Shown here one piece after another: positions 28,801 through 41,300 of a stretch of DNA of 64,000 nt. Each line of letters starts with the position of its first letter. Position 1 is the first letter of the stretch. The notes below the pieces were generated by a model. The model made no database searches. It saw only the letters and a program-made list of their open reading frames with translations, and was not told the DNA's origin. The stretch lies in the NCBI RefSeq assembly GCF_027580225.2, contig NC_073342.2:14335501-14399500 (forward strand), read 5' to 3'. A program made the translations under genes and the position numbers. Source of the stretch: Misgurnus anguillicaudatus (taxonomy: Eukaryota; Chordata; Actinopteri; Cypriniformes; Cobitidae).

Positions 28801-31800
28801 TCTTTAACTGGCTGACCAACTACCATGTTCCCAAACAAGCTTGACCACCTGGATGTTGGTTTGCTGCTGGACCATGAAGGTCTACAAGCCTACAGCAGGC
28901 TAATGACCATCTCAAACCTTCTAACATCTAGACCAAATAAGAAATTTCCATGCCCCACATCTCAGCTACCAGCTTAACCTGGATTGTTCAACAGGGGTTG
29001 AACTCTCCAAAGAGTGCACAGCACCGCCGAGGTCTGAAAGTAGATGCAGATGGGAATGATAGAGTCACAAGATGACTATAAAACCACATCTGAATCTAAA
29101 CAAACACTAATGGCTCTACTTTGAGAAGATTTGACTTGACAGTCTTTTAAATGTAACGCAGCGTTTTACTTCCCCTCGGTTAAAGCGCACAGACTCAACA
29201 TATTATCTCTCAATTTATCACGCTAGCACTTCTGCCGTAACAAACGCTCAGCTCGCCTGTTAATGTCTTACATGTCAGGGTATTTGTTTTGCCAAAGAAA
29301 ATTAGCTGAAGTGCGCAAGTGAAAAGAATTGCTGTACTGGCCACAGGAGATGGAAAATGTTACGAACGTCAGGTGTCTTTTACACCCCTATAATTCAAGT
29401 CAAACCGTGTATCCTTGGAGCCTAAAACATCAAAATTTAAGACCTCATATTGAAACTGCCAGCAAAAGCAACAAACTGTTACCAGGCAATTAACTATAAG
29501 GTTGTTTGGCTTGGACTACAACTGGCTGGATTTGGCCAAACCTTTAAAAACCTGACTCCTAACAGAGCCACAAATTTGCAAGTCTCTTGTATTCAGGAGA
29601 AGTCTATTAGGAAAACAAAATCCCCCTCACCTACGCACCGGACATCAGCTCTACATTACATATATGCACGGTTTTCTGTCCAAACTTCAACTACAATGAA
29701 CAAATAAGCTAAACCCATGGATTGCTTGGAAAGTTATAGCTTAGACGTCCCAATGCGAGATATAGCTTAAAATACGTTACGCATTTGACGCTTTTATTAA
29801 GTGTGTGCTCTCTGGGAATCGAACACAAGGTTTCATAAGGTTTGTTTATTTCTATTCTATCCCAGTTTCAGAATAAAACTCCAAAATGTTGGCCTTTCCC
29901 TTCCTAAGAAGGACCAGTTACTGGCCGCCATCCCGCCTGGGAAGGAAGTTTTCTGGAAGTCCCTCAAACCCACGCGAGACATCCATCACCTGTACAAACC
30001 CCATGCAAACAGACCGCAGAGCTGCATCTGAAGCTTCTAAACAGCTTATTCTAGCATTACCGTCCAAATCAAAACAGCCCTCGCTCTGACGGGCCCTAGA
30101 TGTGCCGCTAACTCATAGACAAAGGAGCCATCATTAGCATGGCCAATGTTTTAGAAAGAGTTCCCCTGCTTAAAAAAGCCCTGCGCAAATCAAGTTTCAC
30201 GGCTCCCGTCGGCCACAATGTGCCAAGGCCATTAGATCAGTGCTTTGGGGGGACTTTAAAGAAAAGCAGTATTGATCCTCTTCACACTTATGTTTTAGCC
30301 AGCATCCATCAGCAGACGAGCCCGGCCCACCTCGCATCGCTCCGCATGCAGATAAAAGCCCCCTTTCAGGCTGTTTTCAAGCTTTTTATTGTCATCCTGT
30401 TTGCCATACTGAAGGCGAATCAAAACGCGCTTCAGGATTCATTGTAGCCCAATGGCTTTATCGTGAAGAACATTAAGACTTCAAGGGGGATAAAAAGGAA
30501 AATGTCGCTTTTAAGACTTGACGTGCCATTTACGAAATATCAAACAGGCGAAGTGAAAACAAATGGCTGACTGGTCCATTCATCAACTATTATGAGAAAT
30601 ACACAAAAACAGTCAGATCAACATAAGATTTAGAATAATATTGAAATTATTTAACTTAATTTGTTAAGTTATGTCAACTATATAGTAGTTAAAAACTTAA
30701 AATAGTAGGTTTAACTGATTTGCATAACCGATTTTTATTAAATGGCACGCAGCATTGCAGTAATTTCTTTTACAGTGCAGAGATTAGGAAGTTTTATTTA
30801 TTTAATTTAAATGTATTTTATCTATTAGGTACAGAGTCCGACAAAGGCTAAAGATCTTTGAAAGCGTTTGACGTTTTAAAACTAGAGCTGTCAAAAGATT
30901 AATCGCGATCAATCAAATTCAAAATAAAAGTTTGAGTTTGCATATTATAATTGTGCGTGTATATATTAATAAATACACACATACATACATGTATAAATTT
31001 AAGAATTTTTTATTTATGTATATTTGTTTTTATATATATATCGCTGTCCGATGAAACTCACGTATGTTCATTTTGCCGATTTTGAGATTTTTCGACAGAT
31101 TGAATGTCCAGGTTCATTTCCATATACAGTATGCGTCACATACCTAAATAGCCAATGAAAACTTGTGAAATCATGTCATCTGATTTTCACGTACCCGTTT
31201 GGTATCAAAGCTGTCAATCACGCCGCATATCTTCCGCCTGTGAAGCATCTCGCCGTCTCGTAAAGTTTAATCGAAGCTCAGCACTGGATACAGCCGAATA
31301 AACATGACAATGACTTTCCTTCGAGGTAAACGTTTCCCCCGGACGCCAGACTAACATCTAGGAGTTACTTAATTACGGTAGGACTGTGCAAACAAAGTAT
31401 CTGTCTAGCATTGGTGATATTTACGCTGGGGATTTCCCCACCACTTTTTGAAAGCATTTGGTTAAAATGTTCTGAAAAATCAAGCGATGCTTAACTGGTT
31501 TTGTGGTCTAGTGCCACATGTTGCGTTGTATGCTTATGGTGTGTTTTCTTGTACATGTGTAATGAAATTCATTGTAATCATTTATTAAACGCGCTGCTGT
31601 TTCTACGGTATGGTGCTTTGGCATTGTTCGGTTGAGCTGGTGTTGCAGGGACTGTTACATGTGTGATGTGTGCATTCGACATTGTTGAGGGTTTATAAAT
31701 TTATGCTGAGTATTTTCTTGTTGTTGACTGGCCTACGCTATGCCCATTTTTGATGCGCCGTTATTCAATATTTTCCCCATCCTGCAGTAATGTTTTTATA

Positions 31801-32261
31801 AGATCTTTTGTCCTCACCACTTTTAAACACAAACTGACGCCCCTGTTATGTAGCATTACCATGTCAGTGTATTGATTCATTGTCCCTTAATGGTTTGCAA
31901 GAGACATTTAATACACTTATAATTAATATTAAATAAAGTAAGCGTATTTAACTAAGACGTAGGCTATTTAATAAACTGAGCGTATTCATCTGTTAATACG
32001 AAACGCAACTTGGCCATTCTAATTAATGATCGGAAGAACGCGTATCGATCAAAGTTACTGTAAAATATTCACGCATGTCCATTTAAACTCAATTTTGGTC
32101 AAATGTGGATTATATCATGACACTGGCAAGAATATGGTTACATGTAAATATGCCGTACCAAGTATGACAACGCTACATTCAACTGCTTTTGATATACGGT
32201 GTTTTTTTCACTTTCTGAAAAGTTACCGTTTTGGACATACGTGAGTTTCATCAGGCAGCGA

Positions 32262-32359
<98 letters not shown>

Positions 32360-35300
32360 GATTAATCAAAAGTCAAAAGATTAATTGTGATTAATCACAT
32401 TAACGCGCTAATCATGATCAATCTTTTGACCGCCCAACATTTTTGTTTCTCACTCTGGCACAATTTGTCTATAAACTACACAACAACACTACTTCTTTGT
32501 TTACAAAACAACAACAAAACCTAGCAAAGGTGCAACCTGACTGTTCGAACTGTTTAACAGCTTAAATGCTGTATGGTAAACTAAAAATAATAACAACAAT
32601 ATACAAATAAACTAGCCAACCTTACTAATCAACCAGTCGGGACATCAGTCCCATTCCAAATATTTCTAAAGCATTGGGAAAACCAACCCAATGACTTCTT
32701 CTTCAAACCAGTATACAAACCGAGACCCTCGACAACACTTGGTTCTCGCCTTGAAGCACCCCCCCCCAAAAAGAGCCCTCCTGTTTTGTGTAAGTTCTGC
32801 TTCGCTCTGTTCTACATATTTGCCTTTATGGGAACCCAGAGGGCACCATGGCACTTTCCAATCAGGGCCACAAAAGGATCTGTGAAAGCAGAATCTGCAT
32901 AATTGCCCCACAAAGCAGGGGACTTTCTACACCAGGGACGGCACATCAGTCAAGCAAGTTATCTTAAGCATCTCTACACCGAGGGGGTGAATTAAGGGGG
33001 TCGGCGGCAACTTCTAAAGGGTTCAAAGGGGAGGGGTGGAAAAGGGGGCGAGCTGGATTGTTTGGAAAAGAGGTAGAAACTGAAGAGAAAAGAGAGACAG
33101 AACCAAAAAGCCCACAATTCCTGTACTGTTTCACGAAGAACCTTCCCGTGCGAGCGGTAATAATCAAGGACGCGAGATGAAAGAGGATGTTCTTGGCACA
33201 CGTTCAAAACTGCGATCTTTCAGTCGCACGTTAAAGAGAACGCGCAGCGAACCTGAAACGCCAGCTGGAACTCCGTATGGCAAAGGTGAGGACATTTCAG
33301 GTGGTTAACCGCAAATTCAAAGCTCCCTGGATGTTCTTACGTGTAGTCAGATGAATGTTTGTGATTTTATTAATAAAATAACATCTTTATAGAAGAGTAT
33401 ACCATAGTAGAATAAATAAAGATTTAAACTGCCAATCAAAAGTTTGCAAACTTTATTTGATAAACAATCTTTAAAATCAAAATGCATATGCTTAAATGCT
33501 TGAAATTAGTTTTGTAAACAAATAAATAGTGATATACTGTAAAAAGTAAAAGTTGGATCAGCTAAAAAGTTTTTTTTAACTCTAAGTGAAATATGCAGGT
33601 TGTAAATAATTAAATATTTTAGTTACAAATTAATAGTTTTATACATTTTTTTTATAAAAACTTTTAATAATTTAAAAAAATTAATTTTTATATTTTTTTA
33701 TAAAATGTCATTTTTTTAGGTGTTACCAATTGAAGTAAGTTTTTTAAGAGGAGCACCTTTACTTTTTTACAATGTATTTGGTTAATAGACAAATTGCACC
33801 GGAGTGTGAAACAAAAACATCTATGTTTGAAAAGCATCCCAGAATGCACTTCACCAAGCTGAGAGAGTGTACAGATCCTGAGTCTGCAGATACGATCTAG
33901 CCAAACAGTGGCTGCTTTCAAAGAAGTTTAAACATAAGATAAAATATAAGACTTAACTATTATTTTAAAAGGTGGAAAACAATAATAACCGTTCTGAGAC
34001 ATTTCCACCATCCTTACAAAAACATTCGGTCCAGAGGCAAAAGTTAAAATCACAAAAACCAGCCAAGTTAAACTGCGACCCGGTCCAACTGTTCGAAATA
34101 AACTAGCCCTTTCCTATCCCAAACATGAAAAATTAACAATGGTCCAACACACAATTTAACTTTAAGAAGGAGGGTGAAAAAGAAAAGGCGCATAACTGCC
34201 TGTGTTCAAGGGGTAAAAAAGCAAGAAGGCAAAATGAGGCAGGGAGGGGAGATGGGGGGAGCGAGGGGAGGACCCAAAGCCTCCATTCCTCTATTTATAA
34301 CCATTCAGGCAGTAAGCAGCCGCATTCCAAATGCCAGAAGGCACTTTTCAAAACTCCTCATTTAAAACTTAATGTTGTTCTCCGCTCAAAAAAAAAAGGC
34401 CGCCCTCTTTCAAACCCACCCATCTCTGAAAAGGGGACCGGTAGGGTAAAAAAGGCAAACAGTAACATGTAAATGTCTCTCTGTTCTGCGTCCATCCAGC
34501 CTTTTCAAAACAAAAAGGGCAGCTGAGATGAGGTAAGCGTGGTGCATCAGCATGCATAAAGAGAAAATCTTTAATGAGAAATTACTAATGGCCGGGCTGC
34601 GCCCAAATTCTAGGCGATTAGCACTTCAAGGGCTTCGCTTTCATTGGGAGGGTAAGTGGGCCGGCTAAAGAATGCCCTCTGCCTTCATTAAGGTGAATCT
34701 GAAGAACTCTTGTGAGAAAAGAAGAAGAACAGAACGGCCTTGTCAGCGACGAAGAGTTTGGGGAATGCGGCACAGCCACCCAAAAGTGCATCTGGCGCAG
34801 GGGTGGGGTGGGGAAAGACCTCCGTGAGGTTTCGCCTCTATTCTATGCAGTTTTTTTGTTGGTGTAGGCGGGGGGGTCGAGCCTGAACATATGACCACAG
34901 GGTTTCCCGATCCTCAGCCAGGCTATTTGTCGGATAAGAGGGGGAGAGGGTGTCCCAAATCCCCTTTCTGAACACTTTCACTGGAAAGAGAATTTACAAA
35001 TGAGACATTAACTGTTTAATACCGACAGAAATAAGATTAAATGGAGAACAAATAGAGCTTGTCAAATTTTTCTGTCAGCTTCTCTCACGTTTACATTTAT
35101 GACTTACAGGGCAAACAGCACATCAATCTATCGATAAATCTCATTGGTTTTCGTGTATTGATAGACCGATATATTGCAGTGGCCGATATATCGGCTGATA
35201 TTTTGACTACTGTAAAGTGGGGCTGGGCAATATGGCCAAAAAATTATCAAGAAAATGTTTTCCATATCAGTCGATATTGATAATTATCATGATAAATAAC

Positions 35301-38300
35301 AAATCTTTATTACATTAAAATTTAAAAGGCAGTTTCACATGCAGACTGCTAGTAGGCAGTATCCAGGTGTGTAAGCCACAGTAGCAATGCAACAGCCAAA
35401 GAAGCAGAAGCTTGGCCAGTAAACCCATAGATATGCATAACAAATGAGAGCTGACTGTTGCAAGATGGCCGCCAGGCGCGGACCTCGACCCCCATTGGCC
35501 AACAGTGCGGACGAGACATCTAGCATTTATTATTCATATCTATGGGTTTACTGGCCTAGCTGCTGCTTCTTTGGCTGTTGCATTGCTACTGTGGCTTACA
35601 CACCTGGATACTGCCTACTAGCGGTCTGCATGTGAAACTGCACATCGACGCAGACGTAGAAATATATATAAAAACCGATGGGTAGCCTACTTGATGCATA
35701 TAATGCATGCTTTTCGAAGCTTTGCCATGTTAACCCCATAGAAAAGATAACATGACAGCATTTTATTATAAAATCATTTGTTTGCATTCAACTAAAGAAA
35801 GCAACTTGTATACATCTGAGATGGCATGAAGAGAAAATGTTCATATTTTGGTGAACTATTCCTTTAAAACCGGTAAAAAAAAAAATCGCCTGAGGTGAAA
35901 TATTTTTTTTTCATAGGAAGTAAAGCTGTAAAGACACAACCTGCATGACATCTAAAGGGACGCTGCACGTGGACTTCAATGAACGCCTGGCTTTTAACAG
36001 AGCTCGACCTGTCAGCAGGAGACTCCTAATCCTCAACTCATTCAGCCTGGCATTAACACAGGAAAACAGCACCTCACTTTTTCCTTTAACGCCCACAGAT
36101 AATCACCTCTGCATCTCAAACAGACTGTAAAGCAAGGTGCACGCAAACAGGGACTCACTGAGATTTAAAGTCGTCCGTACTCAACGGTCACCCACTGGCT
36201 TTCGCTTAAACCACCACAGAGGTGAACCGGGCAGGCTGAATAAACCCCAGGTTATAAACAGGGTAGTTGTGATGACATTTCCAAGAGACCTTTGGTGCCT
36301 ATGAACATCTGCAAGCAGTCCAAAGCTGTAGGCTCGCTAGGCGTTCTGTGCATTAATAAATAAAAGCTACCCTTTACAGAGGTGCAGTTTGGGATCTCCA
36401 ACCTTTACCTGCCTCTCACGTGGATCTTTACACTGTACAAAACATTGGGATAAGTTACATAAAGATGCTCTTTTATATTGAGAGAAGCATGTTGGGAAAG
36501 GCTGTCGACAGTCAGCGTGAGAAGAAAAGCAAACTGGAGAGAGAATATAAGAGGGGGAAGTTTCCTTAGCTGCCTTTGTGTTTACATGACAAGCTTTCAA
36601 CTATACAGACTGAATGAAAAATGGCTTTCTTGGTATTATGACACCCGGGGACCTGTGCCTACAGGTAGCTGACTAATTACACAATGCAAAAACCTCGAAG
36701 ACGCCCCGACCGCAGAAACCGCGCCACAAATGAAGCAACATTAAGAAATGACAACCGAATAAATCAAAGAATGCTGTCGGGTTTAAATGTTGATGAAGAA
36801 AAAAGTCTAAATACGAAACAGGAAATCCTCGGAAATATACAGTACTCGATGTTTCACAATGGTTGGGACAGTGAACGAAAACAGTGCTGGAACCGACCGG
36901 ATGTCTGGTGTCACCAGATTCCTGAAAGTTGCACATAAAACCCAAATGCTTGATAAATCTCAGATTCTCTTATTTCTCCAAATACTCAGACTATTAAAGG
37001 GATAGTGCACCCAAAAAAGAAAGATATTTTGAGGCATGTTTGTAACCAAAGCGATCAGAAGCCCTATTGACTTTCATAGTAGGATAATAGAAAACTATGG
37101 GAATCAATGGGGCTTTAGATCGGTTTGGTTAAAAAAACATTCCTTAAAAAATATTTAAAAAATGTATACAGGTTTGTAACAACATAAAATTGAGTAAATG
37201 GCAGAAATTTCATTTTTGGGTGAACTATCCCTTTAAATCTGTACCAAATTTGAACTAAATCTCAAAGGCGCCATATTAAATGAAAACACCACCGTTTTTC
37301 AATATTTTACTATGTTCTTACGTCAACTTAGACGAATTAATACATACCCATCTTTTTTCAATGCGTGCACTTAATTTTTGTACAGCGTGTCGTGAGTGTG
37401 TTAGCATTTAGACTAGCCCCATTCAGGGTTTCCCGCAGCACATTTCAGTTCAGGCGGCCCGCCTAAGCTTAGAAACCCTACCGCCTTAACTAGGTCGTCA
37501 AAAACCTAGCGGGGATTTGTTTGGATCCTAAAGAATGAATGGGGCTAGGCTAAATGCTAACACATTCACAACGCATTGAAAAAATATAGGTTTGTATTAA
37601 TTCGTCTAATTTGAGGTAAGAACATAGTAAAATATTGAAAAACGATGTAGAAATCTATAAATCTGTTTATCACACAACAAGCCCTCTTTAATATATTTCA
37701 ACCCTGCAAGTCCAACCTTAAGCAAAACTTGCATTTACCTCAATCTTGTCTGTTTTAGCATCTCCCCAGTAGAGTTTTCCTGCAGCGCTGTCTATAGCTA
37801 AACCATTGGGCCATCCAAGCGAGGTATTCAGCAGAACCACGCGTTCTGTACCATCGAGGTTGGCTCGTTCGATTTTGGGTATCTCCCCCCAGTCAGTCCA
37901 GTACATGTACCTGCGTAAGTTAAAACGCAACATGTATAAATTTAAAGGTGCAGTGTGTCATTTTTAGAAGGATCTCTTGAAAGAAATGCAATATTATATA
38001 CAAAACTCTATTGTCGAGGTGTAAAGACCTTTCATAATGAACCGCTATGTTTTTATTACCTTAGAATGAGATGTTTTTATCTACATACACCGAGGGTCCC
38101 CTTACGTGGAAGTCACCATTTTGTGACGCCATGTTTCTACAGAAGCCCTTAACGGACAAACTTTTTTTACTAAGTTGTCTCCCGACGATGACATGTTTTC
38201 CGGCGGTGACTACCGTAGCTTCTCTATGCATTTCAAAAGCGAGGGGTGAGCAGTGGACTACGCCATTGGTTGCAATTCGCAACCTCACCACTAGATGCCG

Positions 38301-41300
38301 CTAAAATGTACACACTGCACCTTTAAGTGTAATTATAATAATTCGTTACATTTATATAGCGCTTTTCTGCAGCACTCAAAGCATTTCACATATGAATGGG
38401 GGATTCTCCTCAACCACCACCTTTAGGTCAAAACTGGCATTAAAACGAAACACATACCCGTTCACAGGATCCAACGCGATGGCTCGTGGTTCCTCCAAGT
38501 CCTCGGATATGAGTATACGTCGAAAAGTGCCGTTAAGTCTGGTCACCTCGATGCGATCGGTGCCAGTGTCAGTCCAGTAAAGATTGCGCGCTACCCAGTC
38601 CACCGCGATTCCGTCGGGATGGACGACTTCGTTGGTGATTAGCGTCTGAGCGTCACTGCCGTCGATGCGAGAGCGACGGATGGCTCTGACCTCATCGTCT
38701 GTCCAGTAGACGTAGCCCTCCACTGGGTCGTAGTCAATGGCGATTGCATGGCGGATGTCTCGAACTTGGAGGACTATATCCGTGAAGTCCGGTAAGTCCA
38801 AAGAGATCCGCCGGAGGTCTGTACGACGAGCCAGTAGAAGAACCTGTTCAGCACCTGAAAACAAAAATTAAGTTACGAATTTTATACGGCTTAAGTTAGA
38901 AGTATACGCGTACAGGTTCATTTTATCAGCATGTGCGTTTTTTTCTGGGATCAAACCCATAATCTCTGCAATGCTAACAAATGAGACACAGATACGATCC
39001 ACCAATATTGTGACCGAAACTGTCTGCTCTAATTTGGATTTGTGTATCTAGTCATCTGGTTAACACTGAAATTTTATAAATAGTTTACATTAACGCTGTG
39101 GCTGAGCCTGGGAAGCAATTGAACTTTGAAAAACTGACAGTAGCAATTAGCGTTGTTCTTGCAGATGGTGTATAGCAAGATCACATTGCTTCAATACAAA
39201 ACCTGCACATCAGGTTTAAATACCAACTGTAGAATCTGTCCAAACCCAATCTGTTTAAGCAATTAGGTCCAACCATGTCCTCATTTAATCTCCCTTTGTA
39301 ACAGACCACGCTCCAGTACCCACAACACCAGCTGCGGTTCGCGGCACTCAATAAGTAGCGACATCCATCAGCGCTGACAACAAAAAAGGACGCCTCCTCT
39401 AAGGTTTCTCGTTTTTTTCATTTTCGCTCCTTTCGCTTTTAATTTGTCCCTCGTTCAGCCTCTCATTTCATTAAAGTGAGCGGATGCCTGACAAACCAAA
39501 ACAAATGCCTTCAATTTAGCCACCCAAGCTAAACAAACAAGAGGTGTGGGTACGGTATGTTAATCCTCCCCTGCCCGACAAATTTTCCCCTTCCATTGTC
39601 TCGCCGCTAATCAAAGGCCGATACAATTGGGTATTGTTTCATTGCTGTGACTGGTTGTTAACTTTTTCGGACGGGTTGCTTAATCCTGTGGTCAGACTTA
39701 GAATCCGCTACACGTTTCATCTGGCCAGACGACCTCTCCTCTTTTCCAATAATGCAACGCTGGGCGGCTTCTGTGTTTCACCAGCACCACTGGAATGAGA
39801 GTTGAAAGAATGCATCTCATTGTTTCCTGGCCTGGGAATACATTGCTTTAAATTTGAAGGAGTTTTAAATTCAAGTAGAAAGGCAGCTTGGGAAGGGGCG
39901 AATGTATTTTTTGGTAATAGAAGTAGCAGTGGGTCGTTTTCGCTGGGAGCACAGATACAATGGACAATACAATTTGGTTCTCAAATAGATGGGAAAAAAA
40001 TCTAAGAAGATGAGGGAAAAGCTTAATGATTTATGTAAACAAGATTGCAATAAAACATACAAACGCATTCATTTTTAATTGGTCCAATGCATTTAAATGG
40101 CTTTTGTGAAAGAAAAATTTTGGAAAGTCTATGTCTCTTGTTTTTAACATTACACACAAATTCAATTTGATCCTAAGCCTGTTCACTCCTAGAACAATAA
40201 TATAAAGATAACAATAATGGTTACTACATTAACGCCCACACCAACATACAAAAGCTTTCTTTATATTTTTAAATGTTTTTAACATGCAAGCGCTTTAACT
40301 CTTTCGCCGCCATTGACGAGTTAATATGCCACGAAAGGTATATGGCACAATGCGCATGCGTTAGCACACGTGTATGAGTCAAATGAGCTATGCTTTGGTT
40401 GACGGTTGTTGGTGTTTTAAGGCCTCAATGAAGCCTTTAAGGCAGCGCTGCCTGGAAGGCACTCCCCGCCCCCGAGCGTTTCAGCCAATCACAGCACTGG
40501 CGCTAGATATCCAGCCTTCCGCCAGCTTCTGCTTCAGTTCGAGCTTACCGTTGGTCAGGTGAGTAGCGCAGATATTGTAAGATAGGAATGTGACTGTTTT
40601 TGAATTCAGTTTGAAATGTTTTGAGCGTTTAAGTGACGCGTTTCCACGTTTTCACGTGTCCGTGGCACGCCGTTCTATTTCGTGCCAGTTTCACGTATTG
40701 GTTACTCATTTTATTTTCCTTTTTTCAAACCATTGTATCTTGGGATTGGGGTTAGATTTGTGATTTTCGTATGATTTTTAAACCGTTTTCGCGTGAGGAT
40801 AAAGTTGGGTTTGGGTGTCATTTTAAGCATAGGTTTAAACGTTTATTTTAGTGCTGGGCAAAGATTAATCGCAATTAATCGCATACAAAATAAATGTGAT
40901 TTTTTGCATAATATATGTGCATGTACTGTGTCTAATTATTGTGTATATTTAACCACACACACATTCATATATTCATTTCAGAATTGTTTTACTTGTATAT
41001 AAATTTTTTTTCATTTATTTTTAATATAAAATATATAAAAATATAAATAAATATATATATAAACATGTAAATGTTTCTTAAATACATACATGAATGTGTG
41101 TGTATTTATTTATACATAATAATTACACACAGCACATACTCATATATTATGCCAAAAATCACTTTTATTTTGTATGCGATTAATCGCAATTAATCTTTGC
41201 CCAGCACTAGTTTATTTGTCAGAATTTTCACTTGGGGTTAGGGTTGGGTTAGGGTGAAAATGTCATTTTATGTAACAGAAAGTCGTTCTAACCCCAATCC

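Larger units (their letters stand above)
30883..32436. mobile_element. Decayed hAT-like element split by a 1.2-kb insertion
   Basis: The left end TAGAGCTGTCAAAAGATTAA and the right end, reversed, GGGCGGTCAAAAGATTGATC pair, with ATTAATCGCGAT-type sequence inside each. It is related to the TAGTGCTGGGCAAAGATTAA family at 3566 and 40849. No target duplication could be recognised. An unrelated inverted-repeat element occupies 31041-32262. Confidence 0.72.

Noticed and set aside
39608..39619. TCF/LEF-like site CTAATCAAAGGC in intron 5 as Wnt feedback element
   Set aside because: A single short core match is expected by chance every few kilobases; no cluster was seen.
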